Of a stretch of 64,000 nt of DNA, positions 18,229 to 25,998 are shown one piece after another. The DNA is from Bacillus salipaludis. GTDB taxonomy: Bacteria; Bacillota; Bacilli; Bacillales_B; DSM-18226. Each line of letters opens with the position of its first letter. Position 1 is the first letter of the stretch. The stretch spans positions 1 through 64,000 of the forward strand of contig NZ_SMYO01000001.1 in NCBI RefSeq assembly GCF_004358205.1, read 5' to 3'. The position numbers and the translations under genes are program-made. Below the pieces are notes generated by a model. The model saw only the letters and a program-made list of their open reading frames with translations, ran no database searches and was not told where the DNA came from.

Positions 18229-18252
18229 AATGACCAATCGGTCAATTGTCAA
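18224..18252 (-). promoter_or_regulatory. Sigma-A promoter of the RND gene
   Basis: TTGACA, 17-bp spacer, TATTAT on the minus strand. Its -10 (18224-18229) shares five base pairs with the tetR -10 (18223-18228), so the two polymerases compete for the same DNA. Confidence 0.8.
18231..18244. promoter_or_regulatory. TetR operator between the divergent genes
   Basis: Inverted repeat TGACC-AATC-GGTCA. It lies inside the spacer of the RND promoter and over the predicted start of the tetR transcript, so one bound dimer would silence both genes. Confidence 0.75.
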
Positions 18253-18278
18253 ACGAAAGGTAATAGGAGTGCGATTTA

Positions 18279-19106
18279 ATGGTTAAAAGACAACTAATTA
18301 TGGAAAAGGCTTTAGAACTCTTTGCCAAGCAAGGATTTGAAGCCACTTCTGTTCAACAAATAACTGATTATTGCGGCATATCCAAGGGGGCATTTTACCT
18401 TTCATTCAAGTCAAAGGACGAATTAATTATCGCATTAATTGATCAATTTATGATGCAAATTATTTCTGATATTGACTACTTAGTCATAAATTCGAATGTT
18501 GAAAAGCTTTTATATGATTTTTATTATGCAATCTACTATAATTTTCAGAAGCATTCGGATTTTGCAAAGGTTATTATGAAAGAGCAGTCACAAACCCTTA
18601 ATAAAGAACTCATTTTGAAAATGAAGTACTATGATAAATTAATTGAGAAAAGTATCCTAAGGATGATTGAACGGTTATATGGGGATGAAGTGGAAGAAAT
18701 ACAATATGATTTAATGTTTTCCATTAAGGGATTTATGAATACTTACTCACAATTATTTGTATTTTACAATGTTCCACTTGATTTGCAATTACTTTCGGTA
18801 TCATTAGCGGAAAAGACAAACTTATTGGCTCAACATATGACCATTCCATTTGTTTCTAGGGAACTTCTTCATTTGCTGGAGCCTCTTAATGAGGAAATCA
18901 CGGGGGAACAAATTCTTGATAATCTTGAACAAATAATAGGGGAAATGGATGAATCGATTGAAAAAGAATCGTTAATGCTGTTAAAACAGCATCTGCAAGA
19001 ACCGGTATACAGTATAGCTATTGTTAAAGGGTTAGTGGAAAATATTCGAAGTCATCCACATTGTAAATGGATTTCTTATTTGCTTCGAGGGTATTATGGG
19101 TTTTAA
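18279..19106 (+). CDS. TetR family repressor of the RND exporter
   Basis: A 275-aa regulator. The N-terminal helix-turn-helix is clear: ALELFAKQGFEATSVQQITD, then GISKGAFYLSFKSKDELI. The rest is an alpha-helical ligand domain, longer than in most TetR proteins (about 190-220 aa). It diverges from the RND gene with interlocked promoters and an operator overlapping its own start point, so it most likely represses both itself and the exporter until an exported compound binds. A TAGGAG site precedes the ATG. The effector is unknown. Confidence 0.9.
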   Translation: MVKRQLIMEKALELFAKQGFEATSVQQITDYCGISKGAFYLSFKSKDELIIALIDQFMMQIISDIDYLVINSNVEKLLYDFYYAIYYNFQKHSDFAKVIMKEQSQTLNKELILKMKYYDKLIEKSILRMIERLYGDEVEEIQYDLMFSIKGFMNTYSQLFVFYNVPLDLQLLSVSLAEKTNLLAQHMTIPFVSRELLHLLEPLNEEITGEQILDNLEQIIGEMDESIEKESLMLLKQHLQEPVYSIAIVKGLVENIRSHPHCKWISYLLRGYYGF

Positions 19107-19141
19107 AAACTAAGGGTCAATTTCCTCTTCCGATCACTGAT

Positions 19142-19186
19142 AACCTCTTTTGCTAACTCGAGATTCCCTTCCTAGCAAAAGAGGTT
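19142..19186. terminator. Bidirectional terminator
   Basis: A 14-bp stem (AACCTCTTTTGCTA and its complement) with a 17-base loop and T-rich ends, between the converging tetR and J-domain genes. Confidence 0.7.
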
Positions 19187-19236
19187 TAATAGATTATTCT
19201 ATTCATTCGAAAAATAAGTTACGTTAATTAAATTCC

Positions 19237-20025
19237 TTAATCCCTGTTACTATTTCTAAAATGATCATAGTCAGTTTTAATATAATGAAAGGCTGCGGCA
19301 TTTCCCCCATGGTCTGGATGGGTTATTTTTAATAGTTTTTTATAGCTTGTTACAATCTCTTTTTCGGTTGCTGTTTTGGAAAGACCTAATTTTTGGCGAA
19401 AATGATGCGTTTTAGGTTGTGAAGTACTTGGTTTACTCTCAGGGATTCTTTTTGTTCTATAAGAAGGATCTTGTTTTAATTTTAAAATTTCATTGCGTAA
19501 ATCCCTGTTTTCTCTTAGTAAATTCATGCTTTCGTTCTGTATTTCACTTTTTTCACTCTCGAGGATAGCAACTTCTCTATTTAATTTATCTCTTTGCTGT
19601 TTTAAGGTATATATGGAAGTTTTGTGGAGTTGCTCCATTCCTTTAATATGTTCATTTTGAGCATTAATCTTTTCTTTTAATTGCTGGATAATCTTCAATT
19701 GATCTTGAGGATTATTTAAAAATGGATTGGTCTCAGCCCTACTGGGATCAGTAACTGTGTTCTTCTTCCTATTCCTCACGTTTTTAATTTTCCCTTCACT
19801 CAGCCAGCGTCCGACAATTTGTGCACTGTCACTTTCAGCTACTCCAGCATCCTTTAACATGAATAATGCTTGTTCCATATTATCAATTATGTATTCATTA
19901 TTTCGGTTTCCTTTTCCTTCGAAATAAATCTTTCTTTCGCGCAGCCATCGTCTAATCGTAACAATACTCGTTTCTTCTTTGACGCCTGCATCCATTAAGA
20001 GGGCATAAGCTTGATCTGTATTCAA
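19237..20025 (-). CDS. J-domain protein with duplicated HTH-like repeats and a coiled coil
   Basis: The architecture is unusual for about 262 aa. Two N-terminal repeats spaced 47 residues apart share the pattern QAxxxLxDAGVxExxSxxIxxRWLxExKI (about residues 4-33 and 51-80) and look like small helix-turn-helix modules. A long coiled coil follows (about 105-190), then a Ser/Pro/Lys linker. A short C-terminal J domain ends the protein, with the HPD tripeptide in THPDHGG near residue 236. The J domain would stimulate a DnaK-type ATPase. TTG 20025 is chosen because GGGAGGAG sits six bases upstream; the frame extends to 20061. No partner gene is adjacent. I do not recognise the full-length family. 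Confidence 0.75.
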   Translation of the reverse strand: MNTDQAYALLMDAGVKEETSIVTIRRWLRERKIYFEGKGNRNNEYIIDNMEQALFMLKDAGVAESDSAQIVGRWLSEGKIKNVRNRKKNTVTDPSRAETNPFLNNPQDQLKIIQQLKEKINAQNEHIKGMEQLHKTSIYTLKQQRDKLNREVAILESEKSEIQNESMNLLRENRDLRNEILKLKQDPSYRTKRIPESKPSTSQPKTHHFRQKLGLSKTATEKEIVTSYKKLLKITHPDHGGNAAAFHYIKTDYDHFRNSNRD

Positions 20026-20281
20026 AATATTCTCCTCCCTTTTGTAAAAATCACCACTCAAGAGACCAATCTATTTATTTCTTAATACTATATAAGGAAA
20101 CGAAAAAAGTGAATGGATAAAAATTACTAAACATGACCTCCTTCTACACTATTTTTGTAAAGGTTGTATTAAAGGACAATGTTGATTTGAAAAACGTTGA
20201 TTGGAGCGGAAATCAACAACCAAGTTTAACAGAGTTTTTATAAAAACTGTAAAATAAAATACAAATAGCCTATTTTGTTTG

Positions 20282-20310
20282 TTGACATAACTTATTGAAC
20301 AATATATGTA
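20282..20310 (+). promoter_or_regulatory. Possible sigma-A promoter of the small membrane protein gene
   Basis: TTGACA, 17-bp spacer, TATGTA, about 80 bp upstream of the start at 20393. The -10 is weak. The rest of 20026-20392 shows nothing else I can support. Confidence 0.45.
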
Positions 20311-20392
20311 CTTTTTGGCAAAAATCACAAAAACAAACAAAGGTGGATTATAATTTAAACAAACACCTTCACTTGTCAAGGAGATGGAGAAA

Positions 20393-20644
20393 ATGAACAC
20401 ACTATTTATTCAATTAACATGGTGGGAAATTGCTTTATTGGGAATTTACTCATTTTACACAGTGATCAGGGCGTTTTGGATTTTTGACAGCGGCTTACGG
20501 CAGGCAACCATCGGAAAAAGCAGAGATATCAAGTTATATCACATCTTATGGTCTGTCATCGATATCCCTGCCATTATTTTAGGTACATTATTTCCTTTAT
20601 TTAAAAGGCTATTTTCCATTACAATTGTCCATTTAAAACATTAA
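20393..20644 (+). CDS. Small membrane protein, function unknown
   Basis: An 83-aa protein with two hydrophobic stretches (about residues 8-27, ending in an aromatic-rich IYSFYTVIRAFWIF, and about 50-70) joined by a short charged loop. This suggests a two-pass inner-membrane hairpin. The start at 20393 lies nine bases after AAGGAG; the ATG nine bases earlier directly abuts that site. It is a single gene facing the convergent FAD oxidoreductase. I do not recognise the family. Confidence 0.65.
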   Translation: MNTLFIQLTWWEIALLGIYSFYTVIRAFWIFDSGLRQATIGKSRDIKLYHILWSVIDIPAIILGTLFPLFKRLFSITIVHLKH

Positions 20645-20680
20645 AAGAGAAGTTGCTTGGAAAAATTATATACTGTAAAT

Positions 20681-21916
20681 TCAAGAGAAAGTTCCTATAA
20701 TCCTTTGGAGTTCTTTTTCAAAATCCGCAGGTTCATTGGCATAATTATAGATTCCTAGAAATTTCTCGATGGCAGATGGATGGGTACTAATGATTTTATT
20801 GATAGCATCTTGTTGTTCTGTGATAATTTCATTCTTAGAAAGCTCACAGCCCATATAAAAACGAACAATAAATTCTTTTTCCATTGATTTTTGATACTTT
20901 TCAGCTAATGGTTCCCATTCATTTGTTTGCCAATTATTATTTTTAATTAAGATATCTGCTAAGATTTGAGCCCCACGGATTGCATCATGGATTCCTTGAG
21001 CCATTGCCGGATCCTTAAAACAAATGGCATCTCCAACCAATGCCCAACCAGCACCCATTCCCTGGTACCAATAATTATCATAGCCAATCAATCCTTTAAT
21101 TGGTTCTGTCAATTTTGAATCCTTTAGACGATAACTTAATGTTGTGTTTAGAAAATAATTATCGATAAATTGACGAAAACTACTTTCTGAATCTTCTTTA
21201 AAGTTATCAACCAAGGTCTTATTTTCTACAGGAAAATTAGCAACCACTACATATAAATCATCGTTTGTAGGAAAAAAAATCGCCATTTTATCCTTTTTCT
21301 TATATACCTCAAATTTAGGAACAGAATCATGATGAATCCCTGAGAAATATCCGAAATAAATGGCAATTTTGGAAGGACTGCTGATTTTCAGTTGACTCTT
21401 TACTAGTTTTCGAATCTTAGAGTTTCTTCCGTCCGCACCAACCACCAAACGAGCTCGGTACTCTTGTACCTTTTTAGACCTATCTTCCCCTTTTACACCT
21501 GCTACTGTATTTTCATCATAGATTACATCTGTAACTCGAAACCCTTCGATTACTTTAATATTTTTATAGGATTTTGCTTGGTTAAGCAAGATATGATCCA
21601 GATGGGTTCTTCGAATACAATAAGCAGTATCCTCGTCATCAACCACAGGTATTGGACCTTCAATCACGGTGTCCTCGAACTGAAATTTAATTCTCCGGAC
21701 AGGTGTGACATTTGTTTCTAATAGTTGCTCCAATACCCCCATCTCCCTAAGAATCACTGTCGTGTTATTAAAGAATGTATTGGTTGACAAGGTATCACTT
21801 GGAAAGGTTGTACGATCCACAAGCAGTACCTGAAAACCTGCTTCAGCAAGCTGGATAGCCAAAGCTGCTCCTGCACACCTCGCTCCTGTGATGATCACGT
21901 CATAATTCTTATTCAT
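20681..21916 (-). CDS. FAD-dependent oxidoreductase, geranylgeranyl-reductase/halogenase-like
   Basis: A 411-aa flavoprotein. The N-terminal dinucleotide motif is DVIITGARCAGAALAIQLA, with an acidic strand end (LLVDR). The second FAD motif VVGADGRNSKIRKL is near residue 155 and the third, ALVGDAICFKDP, near 275. This order is that of the FAD_binding_3/geranylgeranyl reductase-type superfamily, whose members hydroxylate, reduce or halogenate hydrophobic substrates. No carrier-protein or terpenoid gene lies next to it. It follows the fixABCX operon on the same strand, but a terminator lies between, so a functional link is unproven. Confidence 0.8.
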   Translation of the reverse strand: MNKNYDVIITGARCAGAALAIQLAEAGFQVLLVDRTTFPSDTLSTNTFFNNTTVILREMGVLEQLLETNVTPVRRIKFQFEDTVIEGPIPVVDDEDTAYCIRRTHLDHILLNQAKSYKNIKVIEGFRVTDVIYDENTVAGVKGEDRSKKVQEYRARLVVGADGRNSKIRKLVKSQLKISSPSKIAIYFGYFSGIHHDSVPKFEVYKKKDKMAIFFPTNDDLYVVVANFPVENKTLVDNFKEDSESSFRQFIDNYFLNTTLSYRLKDSKLTEPIKGLIGYDNYWYQGMGAGWALVGDAICFKDPAMAQGIHDAIRGAQILADILIKNNNWQTNEWEPLAEKYQKSMEKEFIVRFYMGCELSKNEIITEQQDAINKIISTHPSAIEKFLGIYNYANEPADFEKELQRIIGTFS

Positions 21917-22038
21917 TGTATCCCTCCATTTGTCTATTTAAAATAACTTCTTGAATGGTTTAGCTGTTCCTTTTTTGAAACAGGTGATAGCAAAAAATGT
22001 ATTACCCAATCAAATTATTCATCCTTCAACAAAGGAAA

Positions 22039-22060
22039 GGACTATCTAAATAGATAGCCC
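22039..22060 (-). terminator. Terminator of the fixABCX operon
   Basis: GGGCTATCT/AGATAGTCC stem with a 4-base loop, followed by TTTCC on the minus strand, 20 bp after fixX. Confidence 0.55.
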
Positions 22061-22079
22061 CATAAATATAAATCTAGTG

Positions 22080-22376
22080 TTATCCTAACCTGAAAACTAT
22101 CCCGTGGCCGCCCTTCGGATACTCCCATTTAATATTCTGATGCGGACAGCCAATCCGACAGCTGCCACATTCATGACAGCCTTCATACCCAACATGCATG
22201 CGGATATCTTCCCATTTATATACCTCAGCCGGGCAAAAAATGGTACAGATTTTATCGGGGCATTTCGTTAAACAAATATCATTATCTTTTACATGGAGAT
22301 GTGATTTGGTATCGGCATTAAAGCGAACAAGATATTGCTTTTCTTCGATAGACTGAAATTTTTTCTGTTCACTCAT
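22080..22376 (-). CDS. fixX: Ferredoxin-like protein FixX
   Basis: A 98-aa iron-sulfur protein, last gene of the fix operon. Cys residues occur in CLTKCPDKICTIFCP and in GCHECGSCRIGCPH, with the CxxCxxxCP-type spacing of a 4Fe-4S ferredoxin. In known FixABCX complexes FixX passes electrons from FixC onward. The start overlaps the fixC stop as TAATG, which suggests coupled translation. Confidence 0.9.
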   Translation of the reverse strand: MSEQKKFQSIEEKQYLVRFNADTKSHLHVKDNDICLTKCPDKICTIFCPAEVYKWEDIRMHVGYEGCHECGSCRIGCPHQNIKWEYPKGGHGIVFRLG

Positions 22377-23671
22377 TATTTCATCACCTTCCAGGCTTTA
22401 TAAACATCGCGGGCAAGTTTCATCTTCTCTTTCGCAGATCCTATACCTCTTATGACTTTCTTTTGTTTCTCCCATTTGGACGATCCATCAACGGTAAACA
22501 TTTGACTTGCAGCTTTATTGATCATTGGAATATACTCTTCAAAATATTGCGGGAATTTATTAAAATGATGGGTTGAATCTTTATATTTTTTCATATCTTG
22601 GCCGACAAATCCTGCAAATAATTTTTCTTTATAGTGGCTGAGCATACTTTCAGAAAAATTTTCCGATTGCATTGCTAAAAGAACCGTTTCCGCAGCCAGT
22701 CTGCCAGAAGTCATCGCCAAATTCGAACCTTCCCGATGAATTGCATTGACCAACTGGGAAGCATCCCCGATGACGATGACGCCGTTCCCGACAATTTTCC
22801 CCATCGAATTAAATCCGCCTTCTGGAATCAGGTGAGCTAAATACTCTGCTGGCTCACTGCCTTGAATATACGGGCGGATCATCGGATGGTTTTTTACATA
22901 TTCAAGTAAGTCATATGGTTTTATTTTATGTTTAATCATCCCTGATAGAAGTGTCCCGACACCAATGCTTAATGTATCTTTATTGGTATACAAAAACCCT
23001 GTGCCGAGAATTCCTTTTGTGGCATCTCCAAATAATTCAATCGTGCAACCCTGATTTTCTTCAAGGTTGAAACGGTCTTCAATGATTTTCTTATCAAGCT
23101 TCAAAATTTCCATCGTGGCCAAGGCCGTTTCTTCTGGTTTTAGCTCTTTGTGAAACCCAAGCTTTTGGGCCAAAAGTGAGTTCACCCCGTCTGCTAAAAC
23201 GACGACATCTGCATAAATATCTCCGTCTGGACGATCTGTTCGGACACCTATTACCTTTCCATTTTCAACAATACATTCTAATACGACGGTTTCGCATACT
23301 AAAATTGCACCTTGTTCGACCGCCTTCTCGGCAAACCACTGATCAAAATTTGCTCGTAATACGGTAAAGTTATTGTAGGGTTCCTTGGCCCACTCCAAAC
23401 CTTTATAACTAAAGGTGACAGCAGACTCCTTATCCATCATCATAAATCGCTGCTCAACGATCGGACGTTCTATCGGAGCCTCCTTATAGAACTCCGGGAT
23501 AATATCCTCCATCATTTTTCGATAGAGGACACCCCCCATGACATTTTTGGAACCTGGGTACTCTCCTCTTTCAATAAGCAAAACGTTTGCGCCGCCTTTT
23601 GCTAAATCATGGGCACAGGAGATCCCTGCAGGCCCTGCCCCGACGACTATACAATCAAACTTCTCCGGCAT
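22376..23671 (-). CDS. fixC: FAD-dependent ETF-quinone oxidoreductase-like protein FixC
   Basis: A 431-aa flavoprotein with the nucleotide motif VVGAGPAGISCAHDLAKGG at the N-terminus and VVLADGVNSLLAQKLG near residue 160. It is homologous to the flavoprotein part of ETF:ubiquinone oxidoreductase, and FixX provides the iron-sulfur part. It takes one electron stream from FixAB to quinone at the membrane. The gene overlaps fixB by 17 bp and fixX by 1 bp. In electron-bifurcating complexes this branch drives the uphill reduction of ferredoxin or flavodoxin. Confidence 0.92.
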   Translation of the reverse strand: MPEKFDCIVVGAGPAGISCAHDLAKGGANVLLIERGEYPGSKNVMGGVLYRKMMEDIIPEFYKEAPIERPIVEQRFMMMDKESAVTFSYKGLEWAKEPYNNFTVLRANFDQWFAEKAVEQGAILVCETVVLECIVENGKVIGVRTDRPDGDIYADVVVLADGVNSLLAQKLGFHKELKPEETALATMEILKLDKKIIEDRFNLEENQGCTIELFGDATKGILGTGFLYTNKDTLSIGVGTLLSGMIKHKIKPYDLLEYVKNHPMIRPYIQGSEPAEYLAHLIPEGGFNSMGKIVGNGVIVIGDASQLVNAIHREGSNLAMTSGRLAAETVLLAMQSENFSESMLSHYKEKLFAGFVGQDMKKYKDSTHHFNKFPQYFEEYIPMINKAASQMFTVDGSSKWEKQKKVIRGIGSAKEKMKLARDVYKAWKVMK

Positions 23672-24692
23672 AGCTCTCTACCTCCTCTCTTGATAATGCT
23701 TTCTTAAACTGTTCTATTAATACTGGTACAATCTGAAAGGCATCACCGACAATTCCATAGTGACAAGATTGGAAAATAGGCGCTTCCGGATCTTTATTTA
23801 TGGCAATGATCAAACCGGAGTTTTTCATCCCAACGACATGTTGAATCGCTCCAGAGATTCCTATTGCAAAATAAATCTTTGGCGTGACCGTTACCCCGGT
23901 CTGCCCAACTTGGTGAGGATGAGCGATCCACCCCGCTTCCACTACATCCCGGCTGGCACCGACAGCTCCGCCAAGCGTATCGGCTAAATGGTGAACTAAC
24001 TGAAACCCTTCTGCACTCCCCAACCCTTTTCCTCCGGCAACGATAATATCTGCCTCGTCGATTCGGACCTTTTTTGTGGTTTCCTTCACAATTTCTAATA
24101 CTTTTGTCCGAATATCTTCTTCTTGTAAGGAAATGGTTTCTTCAATAATCTTGCCAGATCTGCCTGATTGCGGAGTCAGCGCCTTCATGACCTTGGCACG
24201 GACCGTTGCCATTTGCGGGCGATATTTTTTACAAAGAATCGTCGCCATAATATTTCCCCCAAAGGCTGGGCGGCTGGCTAAAAGTAAACCGGTTTCCTCT
24301 TCCACATCCAGCTCGGTCGTATCTGCTGTTAATCCGGTTGGCAAGTCGGTAGCGACCGCACTGGCTAGGTCTTTTCCGGTTGAGGTTGCACCGTAAAGGA
24401 TAATTTCAGGTTTATATTTATTGGAACAATCTAGAAGCGCCTTCATAAAAGATTCTGTTCGGTAATGTTTAAAAATCGGCTGATCGTAGACATAGGCAGA
24501 ATCCGCTCCATATTCAAAAATCGTTTTAGTTAAAGATTTAATATTTTCCCCGATTAAAACGCCCGCCAGCTCACATCCACGTTTATCGGCCAATTTCCTC
24601 CCTGCCCCTAATAGCTCAAGAGAAACTGGAGCAATTTCCCCGTCTTTTTCTTCGATAAATACCCAAACACCTGAATAATCTTTAAAATCCAT
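23655..24692 (-). CDS. fixB: Electron transfer flavoprotein alpha subunit FixB
   Basis: A 345-aa ETF alpha-type protein. The C-terminal FAD domain is clear: VAGGKGLGS, GASRDVVEAGWI, HQVGQTGVTVTPKIYFAIGISG and HVVGMKNS. The N-terminal part is the ETF alpha/beta fold. It pairs with FixA. Only 3 bp separate it from fixA, and it overlaps fixC by 17 bp. Confidence 0.93.
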   Translation of the reverse strand: MDFKDYSGVWVFIEEKDGEIAPVSLELLGAGRKLADKRGCELAGVLIGENIKSLTKTIFEYGADSAYVYDQPIFKHYRTESFMKALLDCSNKYKPEIILYGATSTGKDLASAVATDLPTGLTADTTELDVEEETGLLLASRPAFGGNIMATILCKKYRPQMATVRAKVMKALTPQSGRSGKIIEETISLQEEDIRTKVLEIVKETTKKVRIDEADIIVAGGKGLGSAEGFQLVHHLADTLGGAVGASRDVVEAGWIAHPHQVGQTGVTVTPKIYFAIGISGAIQHVVGMKNSGLIIAINKDPEAPIFQSCHYGIVGDAFQIVPVLIEQFKKALSREEVESYAGEV

Positions 24693-24695
24693 CCA

Positions 24696-25520
24696 TTATC
24701 CCTCCTTGACCGTAAACAATTCTTTCTTTTCAAGAATGACGGAAAGCAATTGGTCCACTTGTTCTAATGGATTGCCTTCAATCATCGTTCCCCCTGCTGG
24801 CGGCGGCGGTGCCCATACTTTCGAAACAATGGTGGGAGATCCTTTCAACCCAAGCTGTTTAATATCCACACCCTCCAAGTCATCAACAGACCAGATAATC
24901 GGCTCGTATTTCGCTGCTTTTAACATGTTCGGAAAAGAAGAATAGGGAACTTCATTGATGGTTTTTTCAACAGAAAATAAACAAGGTAAAGTGGATTTTA
25001 TAACTTCAAAACCGTCCTCCAATTTGCGATGGACAATAGCATACCCCTCGTCTTTATTAATTTCCACTACTTTGTTCACCGACGTAAGCGGCGGAATATC
25101 GAGCCTCCTCGCAATTCCAGGGCCGACTTGACCGGTATCTCCGTCAATGGTCATTTTCCCACAGATGACGAGATCCACAGGATTGGTTTTTGAGATTTTT
25201 TCTAAGGCTTTCGTAAGAGCATAACTGGTTGCTAACGTATCCGCTCCGGCAAATCTTCGGTCCGTGATCAAATACCCTTCATCAGCCCCTATTTCAATAC
25301 ATTTTTTAATCGCCTTCACCGCTGGCGGCGGACCCATCGTTAGGACAGATACCGTTCCACCATACCGCTCTTTTAGTCGGACGGCCTCTTCGACCGCATG
25401 GGAGTCGTAAGGATTTAAGATGGCAGGTGCCGTCCTGCGGTCCATGGTGTTGGTTTTTGGATTCATTTTAATAATTTTCGTGTCAGGTACTTGCTTAATA
25501 CAGGCCACTATATGTAGCAT
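24696..25520 (-). CDS. fixA: Electron transfer flavoprotein beta subunit FixA
   Basis: A 274-aa ETF beta-type protein and first gene of the operon. The opening (HIVACIKQVPDT) and the nucleotide segment with GKMTIDGDTGQVGP near residue 125 are diagnostic for FixA. FixAB would oxidise NADH and bifurcate its electrons through FixC to quinone and to a low-potential acceptor. ATG 25520 follows AAGGAGGA; the frame extends to 25556, but its first codons lie before this site. No nitrogenase gene is nearby, so the low-potential electrons must serve another enzyme, or fatty-acid or carnitine metabolism. Confidence 0.92.
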   Translation of the reverse strand: MLHIVACIKQVPDTKIIKMNPKTNTMDRRTAPAILNPYDSHAVEEAVRLKERYGGTVSVLTMGPPPAVKAIKKCIEIGADEGYLITDRRFAGADTLATSYALTKALEKISKTNPVDLVICGKMTIDGDTGQVGPGIARRLDIPPLTSVNKVVEINKDEGYAIVHRKLEDGFEVIKSTLPCLFSVEKTINEVPYSSFPNMLKAAKYEPIIWSVDDLEGVDIKQLGLKGSPTIVSKVWAPPPPAGGTMIEGNPLEQVDQLLSVILEKKELFTVKEG

Positions 25521-25779
25521 AGAGTTCCTCCTTATCAATAGAAAAGTGCAAGGCATTAAAAGATGGTTGAGTAACTGCCTTTATGCTTTTCGGCATTTTA
25601 GATTACAATACTTAGTTGGAATTGGGTGAACGGTGTGGAACCATCTATAAAAAAACTAGAAAACTTGTACCGATTAGACACAATAGATGGCTATTCATTT
25701 TAACTATATTAAGGGAGTTGTACTAACATTCGAGTTTTAAGATAAATTCTTTTTATTTTGATGTGTTAAATTTATCTGG
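25521..25779. other. Upstream region of fixA
   Basis: No gene and no convincing promoter were found. The DNA is AT-rich apart from the repeat that follows. Confidence 0.4.
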
Positions 25780-25910
25780 TGATTTCCGCTTCAGGCACAA
25801 GCGGTTCGCGGGCGTTCCGGGGAGCCTCCTCGTCGCTTACGCTCCTGCGGGGTCTCCCCTGCCCCGTACTCCCGCAGGAGTCTTCGTGCCTTCCGCTCCA
25901 ATCAACTGGG
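25780..25910. repeat. GC-rich intergenic repeat of Bacillaceae type
   Basis: About 130 bp that stand out by high GC content from their AT-rich surroundings. They contain a perfect 10-bp inverted repeat, CTCCTGCGGG (25842-25851) and CCCGCAGGAG (25871-25880). Flanking TTCCGCT motifs lie near both ends. From memory, the phrases TTCCGCT...GCAC and CTCCTCGTCGCT...CTCCTGCGGGG recur between genes in many Bacillus genomes. It has no coding potential and is probably a non-autonomous repeat family or structured RNA or DNA element. Confidence 0.6.
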
Positions 25911-25969
25911 TTAAAGTTCAACGATGTCCATTTTCCATGTAATTAATCTTACATATTTAAATCAAAAAA

Positions 25970-25993
25970 AATCCCTCTAAAATAAGAGGGATT
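25970..25993 (-). terminator. Terminator of the CNNM-family gene
   Basis: AATCCCTCT/AGAGGGATT stem with a 6-base loop and eight T residues on the minus strand. Confidence 0.8.
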
Positions 25994-25998
25994 CTGCA

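Noticed and set aside
20149..20400. An 83-codon minus-strand frame
   Set aside because: No ribosome binding site, low-complexity hydrophobic and aromatic content, and it overlaps the promoter region of the small membrane protein gene on the other strand.
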